This document shows, piece after piece, positions 33,759-41,195 of a stretch of DNA of 41,195 nucleotides. This DNA comes from Zymomonas sp. Lineage in GTDB: Bacteria > Pseudomonadota > Alphaproteobacteria > Sphingomonadales > Sphingomonadaceae. The notes below the pieces were generated by a model, which was not told the DNA's origin, searched no databases, and was given only the letters and a program-made list of their open reading frames with translations. Within the stretch, counting starts at the first letter, position 1, and every line of letters starts with the position of its first letter. The stretch covers positions 1 to 41,195 of the forward strand of contig JAIYAJ010000550.1 of NCBI GenBank assembly GCA_027489105.1, written 5' to 3'. Made by a program: the position numbers and the translations under genes.

Positions 33759-33800
33759 GCGTCGGAGCTCCGTCAGGCGTCGGCGCGGATGCGCCGGCGA

Positions 33801-34418
<618 letters not shown>

Positions 34419-34454
34419 CGCGTCGCCATAAGGCGCGGAGCGACCGAGGGCAAC

Positions 34455-35216
34455 TTACTTCCCGGTCCCGTCGTCGGCCGCGCGCTTGCGCCGCCGCCGG
34501 TTCCGCTGGACCATGTTGAGCCCCTCCACGCCCGCCGAAAAGGCCATCGCGGCGTAGATATAGCCCTTGGGTACATGCACCCCGAAGCCTTCGGCGATCA
34601 GCGTCATGCCGATCATGAACAGGAAGGCGAGCGCGAGCATGACGATCGTCGGGTTCTTCTCGATGAAGCGCGACAGCGGACCGGCGGCGGTCATCATCGC
34701 GATCACGGCGGCGATCACCGCGACGAACATGATCGGGACATGATCGGTCATGCCGACCGCCGTGATGATCGAATCGATCGAGAAGACGAGGTCGAGCAGG
34801 ATGATCTGGAAGATCACCGCGCCGAAGCCGAGCGCGGCACTTTTGCCGTCGAACATCTCGCCTTCATCGTCCTGGTCGACATTGTGGTGAATTTCCTTGG
34901 TCGCCTTCCAGACGAGGAAGAGGCCGCCTGCGATCAGGATCAGGTCGCGCCAGGAGAGCGGCTGGCCGAACAGTTCGAACAGTGGGCGGGTCAGTGTCAC
35001 GATGAACGCGACCAGGCTCAGCAGCGCCAGGCGGAGAACCAGCGCCAGCGAGATGCCGATCATCCGGGCCTTGGCGCGATAGGCGTCGGGCAGCTTGTTC
35101 GTCAGGATCGAGATGAAGATCAGATTGTCGATCCCGAGCACCACCTCCATCGTGACCAGCGCAGCCAGCGCGGCCCAGTTGGCGGGATCGGCGAAGATGG
35201 CGAAGATGTCCGACAT
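34455..35216 (-). CDS. TerC-family integral membrane protein
   Basis: TerC-family proteins are inner-membrane proteins linked to metal (mainly manganese) handling and tellurite resistance. ATG 35216, with AAGGA about six bases upstream, gives 253 residues and about seven helices. The family motifs are [20 protein letters not shown] and [19 protein letters not shown], both with the conserved acidic residues. The C-terminus is basic ([15 protein letters not shown]). It is the first gene of the leftward run to rpoN. A manganese (yybP-ykoY) riboswitch might be expected upstream but none is apparent. Confidence 0.93.
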   Translation of the reverse strand: MSDIFAIFADPANWAALAALVTMEVVLGIDNLIFISILTNKLPDAYRAKARMIGISLALVLRLALLSLVAFIVTLTRPLFELFGQPLSWRDLILIAGGLFLVWKATKEIHHNVDQDDEGEMFDGKSAALGFGAVIFQIILLDLVFSIDSIITAVGMTDHVPIMFVAVIAAVIAMMTAAGPLSRFIEKNPTIVMLALAFLFMIGMTLIAEGFGVHVPKGYIYAAMAFSAGVEGLNMVQRNRRRRKRAADDGTGK

Positions 35217-35592
35217 GATGTCCTTGCGGATTCGGGGGGATTCGCGGCCGGTAACGTATTCGCCGTCGCGAAGGTTCCGGGCACGTAAAGACCGCAATGT
35301 TCTGCCCGCTGCGACTCGGGGGATCAAGACCCCCGACAGCGGTGCCGGAACGCCGCTGCTTCATGGATAATCTACGAAAATACGGTAACATTTTCGGTCT
35401 GTCGGCCTTTTGGACCGAATTGACGTGAGCTGAACGGGCGCCATGCCATGAAACCGCTCGCAGTATCGCCCTCTTTGCTTTATGTCTGTTGGATGGCGCG
35501 GATGGTTTTTGCGTGCCGGAAGGATGACGTGCCCACGCCCGGCGCCACGTCCTTTCGTTGAATGGGGCGAGATTCGGGAAGAATTGCAAGGC
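35217..35592. other. Divergent leader region between terC and the cold-shock gene
   Basis: A 376-base gap between divergent genes that must hold both promoters. It has a small hairpin TCGGGGG-ATCAAGA-CCCCCGA (35316-35336). An AT-richer part (about 35363-35420) could hold the core promoters. If transcription of the cold-shock gene starts there, its leader would be about 170-200 bases, long as in cspA-type mRNAs. I cannot place exact promoters, and no known riboswitch motif is visible. Confidence 0.5.
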
Positions 35593-36408
35593 ATGGGTTT
35601 CGATAGAGGTAGGCGCGGTCCGCGCGGCGGCAGGGACAAGCGCGATGGCTTCGGTGACGACAGCTTCGGCGGTTACGGCGGCGGCGGCGGCGGCTATGGT
35701 GGCGGCGATCGTTTCGGCGGTGGCGGCGGCTACGGTGGTGGCGGCGGTGATCGTTTCGGCGGTGGCGGCGGCTACGGTGGTGGCGGCGGTGATCGCTTCG
35801 GCGGTGGCGGCGGCTACGGCGGCGGCGGCGGCGGTGGTTTCCGCGGCGGCGGTGGCGGCGGCGGATTCCGTGGCGGCGGCGGTGGCGGCGGTATGCCGGC
35901 CCAGGTCATCGGCGAAGGCAAGGGCATCGTTAAGTTCTTCAACGGACAGAAGTGCTTCGGCTTCATCGTTCGTGACGATGGCGGTGAGGACGTTTTCGTT
36001 CACATCTCTGCCGTCGAGCAGGCTGGCCTGACCGGCCTTGCCGAAGGACAGCCGCTCGAGTTCACGCTCGTCGATCGCGGCGGCCGTATCTCGGCAACCG
36101 ACCTGAAGATCGATGGCGAGCCTATGGCCGTCGAAGATCGCGGTCCGCGTCCGGCAGCCGGCGCAGGAGCCGGCCCGGCCCGTCAGCTGACGGGTGAGAA
36201 GGCCAGCGGAACGGTCAAGTTCTTCAACGCAATGAAGGGCTTCGGCTTCATTCAGCGCGACGACGGACAGCCCGACGCATTCGTTCACATCTCGGCCGTC
36301 GAGCGTGCCGGCATGACGAATCTCAACGAAGGCGACCGCCTCGAGTTCGAACTTGAGGTAGATCGTCGCGGCAAATATGCCGCGGTGAACCTTTCGCCGC
36401 TCAGCTGA
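35593..36408 (+). CDS. Glycine-rich protein with two cold-shock domains
   Basis: A 271-residue RNA-binding protein. ATG 35593 gives MGFDRGRRGPRGGRDKRDGF and avoids an upstream stretch with poor codon use; no strong ribosome site is present for it. Residues about 18-100 are almost pure glycine with regular Asp-Arg-Phe, Tyr and Arg (unit DRFGGGGGYGGGGG). Two cold-shock domains follow: GIVKFFNGQKCFGFIVRDDG (about 114-133) and GTVKFFNAMKGFGFIQRDDG (about 207-226), each with VFVHIS or AFVHIS RNP2-type motifs. The first has Cys where most have Gly-Lys (GQKCFGF). Such proteins act as RNA chaperones. It is followed by a clear terminator. Confidence 0.93.
   Translation: MGFDRGRRGPRGGRDKRDGFGDDSFGGYGGGGGGYGGGDRFGGGGGYGGGGGDRFGGGGGYGGGGGDRFGGGGGYGGGGGGGFRGGGGGGGFRGGGGGGGMPAQVIGEGKGIVKFFNGQKCFGFIVRDDGGEDVFVHISAVEQAGLTGLAEGQPLEFTLVDRGGRISATDLKIDGEPMAVEDRGPRPAAGAGAGPARQLTGEKASGTVKFFNAMKGFGFIQRDDGQPDAFVHISAVERAGMTNLNEGDRLEFELEVDRRGKYAAVNLSPLS
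35707..35832 (+). repeat. Three tandem 42-base repeats coding for glycine-rich units
   Basis: Units at 35707-35748, 35749-35790 and 35791-35832 each encode DRFGGGGGYGGGGG. Units 1 and 2 are identical; unit 3 differs at a few third positions. A partial fourth unit with Phe-Arg replacing Asp-Arg follows. Such identical repeats can change copy number by slippage or recombination without changing the frame. Confidence 0.93.
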
Positions 36409-36433
36409 TCCTCGGACCAGCGAGACAAGATAG

Positions 36434-36466
36434 GCCCGGCTTCCCCAGGGAGCCGGGCTTTTCTTT
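36434..36466 (+). terminator. Intrinsic terminator after the cold-shock gene
   Basis: The arms GCCCGGCT (36434-36441) and AGCCGGGC (36451-36458) pair perfectly around a nine-base loop. TTTTCTTT follows directly. The position 26 bases after the stop supports its role in ending the rightward transcript. Confidence 0.9.
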
Positions 36467-36510
36467 GTCCGGTTTCGCGCGAAAACCGCGTCCGTTCAGC
36501 CGCGCTGACC

Positions 36511-36996
36511 TCAGGCCGTCTTCGGCACGAAGTGCATCGCCACGCCGTTCATGCAGTAGCGCTTACCCGTCGGCGGCGGCCCGTCGTCGAACACATGGCC
36601 CAGATGGCCGCCGCAGCGGCTGCAATGCACCTCGGTGCGCGGATAGCCGATCTTGTAATCGGTCGTGGTGCCGACCGCGCCGGGCAGCGGTCGGAAGAAG
36701 CTCGGCCAGCCGGTCCCGCTGTCGAACTTGGTGAGCGACGAGAAGAGTGGCAGATCGCAGCCTGCACAAAGGAAGGTTCCCGAGCGCTTCTCCTTGTCGA
36801 GCGGGCTCGTATAGGCGCGTTCGGTCGCCTGCTCTCGCAGCACGGCATAGGCAGCGGGGCTGAGTTTCTTGCGCCATTCCGCCTCGCTCATCGTCACCGC
36901 GAAGCGCTTGCCGGGAGCCGAGAAGGCGCGCCCGCCCAGAGCTGCGCCGATGACAGTAACTATGCCCGCGCCGAGCATCATCCGCCGATCGATCAT
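36511..36996 (-). CDS. msrB: Peptide-methionine (R)-S-oxide reductase MsrB, exported
   Basis: MsrB repairs R-methionine sulfoxide in proteins. It has 161 residues. The N-terminus MIDRRMMLGAGIVTVIGAAL is a signal sequence with a twin-arginine-like DRRMML, so the enzyme is probably periplasmic or membrane-tethered. The structural zinc site uses Cys77, Cys80 (CAGC), Cys125 and Cys128 (CSRC). The catalytic cysteine is Cys148 in KRYCMNGVAMHF. The substrate loop GTGWPSF is intact. No resolving cysteine is obvious elsewhere. It is convergent with the cold-shock gene and divergent from queG. Confidence 0.94.
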   Translation of the reverse strand: MIDRRMMLGAGIVTVIGAALGGRAFSAPGKRFAVTMSEAEWRKKLSPAAYAVLREQATERAYTSPLDKEKRSGTFLCAGCDLPLFSSLTKFDSGTGWPSFFRPLPGAVGTTTDYKIGYPRTEVHCSRCGGHLGHVFDDGPPPTGKRYCMNGVAMHFVPKTA

Positions 36997-37145
36997 GACC
37001 TTGTCTCCTCTGGAGCGTTTTCCCGTCAGGTGAGCCCACCTGACGATCCGGAAAGCGCGCTAAACCGCTCGGGCCCGGATATGGGCACAGGGAAGATACG
37101 CGACAAGCGTGGCCCCGGTTACGTTCGCCCCTTAAAGAGGCGGTG

Positions 37146-38294
37146 ATGACCCTCGATCCGAACACTGTGCGCGATGCGATCCGGGCCCAGGCGGAGGCGC
37201 TCGGCTTCGCTGCATGCGGCTTCGCCCGGGCGGATGCCGCACCCGAGGCGGCAGAGCGTCTGGACCGCTGGCTCGAATCGGGTGCGCATGGATCGATGGA
37301 ATGGATGGAGGCCCGGCGCGACCAGCGCGCCCGGCCGCAGGCGCTGTGGCCCGGCGCGCGCAGCCTGATCATGCTCGGCATGAGCTACGCGCCGAAGGAA
37401 GATCCGCTGCGGCTGGCCGGCGAGGCGGGGATCGGTCGGATATCGGTCTATGCGCAGGGCAGCGACTATCATGACATCGTCAAGAAGGCGCTCAAGGCGC
37501 TGGCCCGCTGGCTGGTCGATCAGGCCGGCGGTGAACTGAAGGTTTTCGTCGACACTGCGCCGGTGATGGAAAAGCCGCTCGCAGCTGCCGCCGGAATCGG
37601 CTGGCAGGGCAAGCACAGCAACCTCGTCTCGCGCGACCACGGCAGCTGGCTGTTCCTCGGCGCGATCATGACCAGCCTCGACCTGCCCCCCGATCCGCCG
37701 CATGACGACCGGTGCGGCAGCTGCGACGCCTGTCAGCGCGCTTGCCCGACCGATGCTTTTCCGCGACCCTATGTTCTCGATGCGCGACGCTGCGTCTCCT
37801 ATCTTACCATCGAGCATAAGGGACCGATCCCCCCCGAGCTGCGTGAAGGCATCGGCAACCGCATCTATGGCTGCGACGATTGCCTGGCAGTCTGCCCCTG
37901 GAACAAGTTCGCGCAGGCGGGCGCTGCCAACCGCGCCTTTGCGGCGCGCGCGGAACTGGCCGTGCCCGCGCTGGAAGACCTGCTCGGGCTCGACGACGCC
38001 GGCTTTCGCGCCGTTTTCGCGGGTTCGCCGATCAAGCGTATCGGGCGCGACCGGATGATGCGCAACGCGCTGGTGGCGGCGGGCAATGACGGGGGCAGGG
38101 AGCTCGCCAAGCCGGTGGCTGCGCTGCTCGCCGACCCCGCCCCGGAGGTTCGGGGCGCCGCGATCTGGGCGCTGGCCCGCATCGATCCGATCCGGCTCGC
38201 CGCCGAGGCCGGCGTCCGCCGGAACTGTGAAAATGACCAGCAGGTCCTGAGCGAATGGGATGTTGCGATTGCGAAGGCGTCCGAGCGGAGATAA
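37146..38294 (+). CDS. queG: Epoxyqueuosine reductase QueG
   Basis: QueG reduces epoxyqueuosine to queuosine in tRNA, using a cobalamin and two 4Fe-4S clusters. The ATG 37146 start (AGAGG upstream) gives 382 residues; GTG 37143 is a one-codon extension. The cobalamin-binding part includes [14 protein letters not shown] and [15 protein letters not shown]. The first cluster motif is [16 protein letters not shown] and the second is [13 protein letters not shown], both complete. HEAT-like repeats at the C-terminus (about residues 300-375) bind tRNA. It is followed 34 bases later by a dehydrogenase gene. yhhQ in the same window supports active queuosine metabolism. Confidence 0.95.
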   Translation: MTLDPNTVRDAIRAQAEALGFAACGFARADAAPEAAERLDRWLESGAHGSMEWMEARRDQRARPQALWPGARSLIMLGMSYAPKEDPLRLAGEAGIGRISVYAQGSDYHDIVKKALKALARWLVDQAGGELKVFVDTAPVMEKPLAAAAGIGWQGKHSNLVSRDHGSWLFLGAIMTSLDLPPDPPHDDRCGSCDACQRACPTDAFPRPYVLDARRCVSYLTIEHKGPIPPELREGIGNRIYGCDDCLAVCPWNKFAQAGAANRAFAARAELAVPALEDLLGLDDAGFRAVFAGSPIKRIGRDRMMRNALVAAGNDGGRELAKPVAALLADPAPEVRGAAIWALARIDPIRLAAEAGVRRNCENDQQVLSEWDVAIAKASERR

Positions 38295-38328
38295 CAGCCA
38301 CGCCGAGTCAGTGAAATCGGGAGACAGG

Positions 38329-39204
38329 ATGATGGTGGATATCGTCGGGGTCGTCGGCGCGGGGCAGATGGGTGCGGGTATCGCGCAGATCGCCGCACAG
38401 GCCGGAATCAAGGTGCTTCTCTCCGACGTGTCGCTCGAGGTCGCGGCCAAGGGCAAGGCGGGTATCGTCAAGCAGCTCGATCGCGCCGTGGAGCGCGGCA
38501 AGCTCGACGCCGCCAAACGCGATGCGACCGTCGCCCTGCTCGAGCCGGTTGCCGATCTGGAGCCGATGCGCGCCGCCGACCTGATCATCGAGGCCGCGAC
38601 CGAGCGTGAGCCGATCAAGCGCACCATCTTCGACAATATCGGCAAGGTGCTCGCTCCCAATGCTATCCTCGCCACCAACACCTCGTCGATCTCGATCACA
38701 CGTCTGGCGCAGGCCGCGCCTGATCCCGCGCGCTTCATCGGCATGCACTTCTTCAATCCCGTGCCGCTGATGCCGCTGCTCGAGCTCATCAAGGGCCTTG
38801 CCACCGGTTCGGCCGCCGTCGAGATCGCCGAAGAATTCGGCCGCAAGACCGGCAAGACCACGATCCTGGCCGCCGACAGCCCCGGCTTCGTGGTCAACCG
38901 CATCCTGTTGCCGCTGCTCAACGAAGCCTGCTTCGCGGCGGGCGAGCGTCTGGCCTCGATCCCCGATATCGACGCCGGCATGAAGCTCGGCTGCGGTCAC
39001 CCGATGGGCCCGCTGACGCTGGCCGACATGGTCGGCCTCGACACGATCGTCGAAGTGCTCAAGGTGTTCCAGGCCGATTTCGGAGATCCGAAGTACCGCC
39101 CGGCGCCGATCCTGGTGAAGATGGTCGAAGCCGGCTGGCTCGGTCGCAAGACCGGCAAGGGCTTCTATGATTATTCGGGCGAAACCCCGGTCCCGTCCTT
39201 CTGA
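38329..39204 (+). CDS. hbd: 3-hydroxybutyryl-CoA dehydrogenase
   Basis: An NAD(P)-dependent enzyme that interconverts 3-hydroxybutyryl-CoA and acetoacetyl-CoA in short-chain fatty acid or PHB metabolism. ATG 38329 (GGGAG upstream) gives 291 residues and [20 protein letters not shown], with the Rossmann GxGxxG. Active-site motifs are [30 protein letters not shown] (catalytic His) and [18 protein letters not shown] (Asn). The C-terminal domain starts with [18 protein letters not shown]. The size matches single-domain Hbd/PaaH-type enzymes rather than fused FadJ. It sits close to the propionyl-CoA genes at the right end. Confidence 0.94.
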   Translation: MMVDIVGVVGAGQMGAGIAQIAAQAGIKVLLSDVSLEVAAKGKAGIVKQLDRAVERGKLDAAKRDATVALLEPVADLEPMRAADLIIEAATEREPIKRTIFDNIGKVLAPNAILATNTSSISITRLAQAAPDPARFIGMHFFNPVPLMPLLELIKGLATGSAAVEIAEEFGRKTGKTTILAADSPGFVVNRILLPLLNEACFAAGERLASIPDIDAGMKLGCGHPMGPLTLADMVGLDTIVEVLKVFQADFGDPKYRPAPILVKMVEAGWLGRKTGKGFYDYSGETPVPSF

Positions 39205-39238
39205 TGACAAACAGGGCGCGACTATGTGGTCGCGCCCG

Positions 39239-40657
39239 TCAGGCGAGCCGATAGGGGACGACGTCGCGATTGTCGGCGTCGACCGTGATCGGCTGGCCCG
39301 CCGGGGGAAAGGCTCGCTGGTCGCAATGCGGCCGCGGGCACAGCCGGCACGAAATGCCGATCGGGGTGGCTGCTCCCAGATTGGCGACGTCCAGCGCATC
39401 GGCATAGATGAAGTCGCGCGCATGCTCGACCTCGCAGCCGAGCGCCACCGCGAAGCGACGCGGTGCACGGGTGAAGCTGCCCGACGGTTTCACCAGACCC
39501 TTGGCCATCGAGACATAGCGCACCCCATCGGGCATCTCGGCCAGCTGGACCAATATGCGGTCGGGGATCGCCACCGCCTCGTGCACGATCCACAAGGGAC
39601 AGGCGCCGCCGAAGCGGGCGAATTGCAGCCGCGTGGCCGAGTGCCGCTTGGTGATGTTGCCGGCCATGTCGACCCGGCAGAAGAAGAAAGGGATGCCCCG
39701 CTCGCCGGGTCGCTGCAGCGTCGACAGGCGATGGCAGGCCTGCTCGAAGCTCACCCCGAAGCGCTGGCACAGTCGGTCGATGTCATGGCGCAGCGCCCGC
39801 GCCGTCTCGCGGAAGCGGCCATAGGGCATCAGCAGCGCGCCCGCCGCATAATTGGCGAGGCCGACCGACAGCAGCGGATGCGCCTCCTCCGCCCTCAGCC
39901 GCGCTTGCGCAGCGACGGCGGCGATCTGCCAGCGGAACTCCAGCTGGGCCAGCTGATGCGCCATGGTGAAGCGCCGCGTTTCGGGCGGCTGGGCCGAACC
40001 GATGGTGAGGAGCCCGCGTGCCCGGTCGAAGCGGCGCAGCATGCCGCCATCGTCGGCGGCAATCACCGTGTCGACGCCGTGGCGCTTCTTCAGCGCATGG
40101 GCGAGCAGCGCCTCGGGCAACGGCTCTGCGGCGAACTCGTCGGCCAGCGCCTCGGCCGCTCGGTCGATATTGTCGACATAATTGCCGGCCTCGTGAAACC
40201 AGTCGCGCACCTCTTCCCAGGGAAGCCGATCGTCGCCGGGAACGCCGCTGGCAAAGCGGTCGTCGTTGAGCTGCAGGCGCTCCTCCGCGCGGCGCTTGGC
40301 ATCGTGCAACCGGATGAACTGGTCGGCGAACAGAGGCTGCTGCTCGATCAGCCTGTGCAGTACCTGCGGCTCGACCCCGGCCCCCGCGAACAGCGGATCG
40401 GCCAGTGCTTCGCGCACGCCGGCGAGGCGTCGGTCGCTGTCCTCGGCCGCGTTGTTGGCCCAATCGATCGGGAAGGCGGTGGCGAAGGCCTCGTTCACGG
40501 CGGGCGTGATCGGGCGGTCGTCATTTTCGAGCTGGGACAGATAGGAGACCGACAGGCCGACGCGTGCGGCCATCGCCGCCTGTCCGAGCCCGACCTTCTG
40601 TCGCAGCTGCTTCAACTCGTGGCCCGCAAAGAGGCGGGTACCGGCTCGCCGTGCCAT
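39239..40657 (-). CDS. pccR: Short-chain acyl-CoA regulator (ScfR/PccR/RamB family)
   Basis: A 472-residue transcription factor. It has an N-terminal XRE helix-turn-helix (about residues 12-48, KLRQK-like QLRQKVGLGQAAMAARVGLS with SYLSQLENDDRP), a middle ImmA/IrrE-like region and a C-terminal DUF2083 domain. The DUF2083 domain has the cysteine motif CRLCPRPHC (about 442-450). In Rhodobacter sphaeroides the relative PccR controls propionyl-CoA carboxylase genes, and in corynebacteria and mycobacteria RamB acts on acetate and glyoxylate genes. It is divergent from pccB, which fits this role, and is convergent with the dehydrogenase gene. Function is inferred from family and position. Confidence 0.88.
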   Translation of the reverse strand: MARRAGTRLFAGHELKQLRQKVGLGQAAMAARVGLSVSYLSQLENDDRPITPAVNEAFATAFPIDWANNAAEDSDRRLAGVREALADPLFAGAGVEPQVLHRLIEQQPLFADQFIRLHDAKRRAEERLQLNDDRFASGVPGDDRLPWEEVRDWFHEAGNYVDNIDRAAEALADEFAAEPLPEALLAHALKKRHGVDTVIAADDGGMLRRFDRARGLLTIGSAQPPETRRFTMAHQLAQLEFRWQIAAVAAQARLRAEEAHPLLSVGLANYAAGALLMPYGRFRETARALRHDIDRLCQRFGVSFEQACHRLSTLQRPGERGIPFFFCRVDMAGNITKRHSATRLQFARFGGACPLWIVHEAVAIPDRILVQLAEMPDGVRYVSMAKGLVKPSGSFTRAPRRFAVALGCEVEHARDFIYADALDVANLGAATPIGISCRLCPRPHCDQRAFPPAGQPITVDADNRDVVPYRLA

Positions 40658-40687
40658 GACTGCTCCCGAAACACGCCTTCACTGCTA

Positions 40688-40710
40688 TTTGCAAACCGGT
40701 AATTCGCAAA
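40688..40710. promoter_or_regulatory. Candidate ScfR/PccR operator
   Basis: TTTGCAAA (40688-40695), seven bases, then TTCGCAAA (40703-40710), with a further ATTTGCC at 40734. ScfR-family regulators are reported to bind paired TTTGCAAA sites (from memory). The location 31 bases from the regulator start and about 80 from pccB fits shared control of both genes. The second half-site differs by one base. Confidence 0.6.
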
Positions 40711-40791
40711 TCCGCAAGTTCACATTTGCCTTATCGGCGAAAGCTTGGAAAGGGGGCGCCACTATGAATCCGAAGGGAGCATTGGACCCGA

Positions 40792-41195
40792 ATGCTGGCG
40801 ATCCTGCAGAAGCTCGAGGAAAAGCGCGCGGCGGCGCGGCTCGGTGGCGGACAGAAGCGCATCGATGCGCAGCACGCGAAGGGCAAGCTGACGGCGCGCG
40901 AGCGCATCGAGGTGCTGCTCGACGCCGACTCGTTCGAAGAGCTCGACATGTATGTCGAGCATAATTGCACCGACTTCGGCATGGAGGCCGAGCATATTCC
41001 GGGTGACGGCGTCGTCACCGGTTCGGGCACGATCAACGGTCGCCTCGTCTTCGTCTTCAGCCAGGACTTCACCGTCTATGGCGGCGCGCTGTCCGAGCGG
41101 CACGCGCAGAAGATCTGCAAGATCATGGACATGGCGCTGAAGGTCGGCGCACCCGTCATCGGCCTCAACGACTCGGGCGGCGCCCGCCTCCAGGA
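40792..41195 (+). CDS. pccB: Propionyl-CoA carboxylase beta subunit, N-terminal part (cut by window edge)
   Basis: The carboxyltransferase subunit of a biotin-dependent acyl-CoA carboxylase, likely converting propionyl-CoA to methylmalonyl-CoA. The ATG 40792 frame gives [20 protein letters not shown]. The conserved region [60 protein letters not shown] and [10 protein letters not shown] follows. It continues past the right edge. ATG 40792 is the only in-frame start seen; the purine-rich GAAGGGAG lies about 13 bases upstream. The divergent ScfR-type regulator supports a propionyl-CoA role over the related acetyl-CoA or methylcrotonyl-CoA enzymes. Confidence 0.9.
   Translation, partial: MLAILQKLEEKRAAARLGGGQKRIDAQHAKGKLTARERIEVLLDADSFEELDMYVEHNCTDFGMEAEHIPGDGVVTGSGTINGRLVFVFSQDFTVYGGALSERHAQKICKIMDMALKVGAPVIGLNDSGGARLQ

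Noticed and set aside
35217..35360. A yybP-ykoY manganese riboswitch in front of terC
   Set aside because: terC genes often have one, but I cannot find its conserved loops; only a plain TCGGGGG/CCCCCGA hairpin is visible.
35707..35832. A CRISPR-like array
   Set aside because: The 42-base units are direct, have no spacers and lie in frame inside a glycine-rich protein.
34864..36288. A leftward 474-codon frame with Ala/Thr repeats
   Set aside because: The repeats are the reverse reading of the glycine codons of the cold-shock gene, and it also crosses terC in the wrong frame. It has no start signal.

Overview
The window looks like a chromosomal segment of a high-GC alphaproteobacterium, most likely a member of the Sphingomonadales. 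I infer this from gene content and order: a tsaB-rimI-mucR-fur-plsC-miaB-phoH run, a Ros/MucR regulator, nrnC-lptC-lptA-lptB-rpoN, a complete SUF operon led by an Rrf2 regulator, and an ScfR-type regulator facing pccB. There is no rRNA, recognisable tRNA, CRISPR array, IS element or prophage. The density is ordinary for core genome, with a few decayed or accessory spots.

Layout. Positions 1-6453 are a leftward block: nfuA, a nitroreductase, tsaB, rimI, mucR, fur, plsC, miaB, a 48-residue membrane protein and the 5' part of phoH. Next come a rightward M16 peptidase (6541-9447) and a short accessory stretch (9450-12208). That stretch holds palindrome clusters, a GIY-YIG nuclease gene lying exactly between two inverted palindromic elements, a type II NADH dehydrogenase gene broken by an in-frame amber codon, and a lower-GC orphan lipoprotein gene. 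A leftward acyl-CoA ligase, gamma-glutamyltransferase and pyrD follow.

Positions 16994-23035 are the SUF iron-sulfur operon: an Rrf2 regulator gene with an apparent frameshift, then sufB, sufC, sufD, sufS, sufT and sufA. GC-rich palindromes sit in the sufB-sufC gap and, as a long inverted repeat, in the sufC-sufD gap. Cytochrome b561, a membrane-anchored LuxR-type regulator and a VIT-family metal transporter follow as a tight cluster (23193-25054). Then come a HAD nucleotidase, dapD, and convergent argB and yhhQ, a NupC-type nucleoside transporter and a 41-residue exported peptide.

Positions 30039-35216 are a leftward run: terC, nrnC, lptC, lptA, lptB and rpoN, which combines LPS export with sigma-54. 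The right end has a glycine-rich protein with two cold-shock domains and a clear terminator, msrB, queG, a 3-hydroxyacyl-CoA dehydrogenase, a short-chain-acyl-CoA regulator (pccR-like), a candidate operator, and the start of pccB, cut by the window end.

Themes. Iron and Fe-S biology recurs (fur, nfuA, miaB, the suf operon, VIT, queG). The most unusual items are the GIY-YIG gene bracketed by covarying palindromes, the lesions in the suf regulator and ndh, the palindromes embedded in the suf operon, and the b561 / membrane LuxR / VIT cluster.
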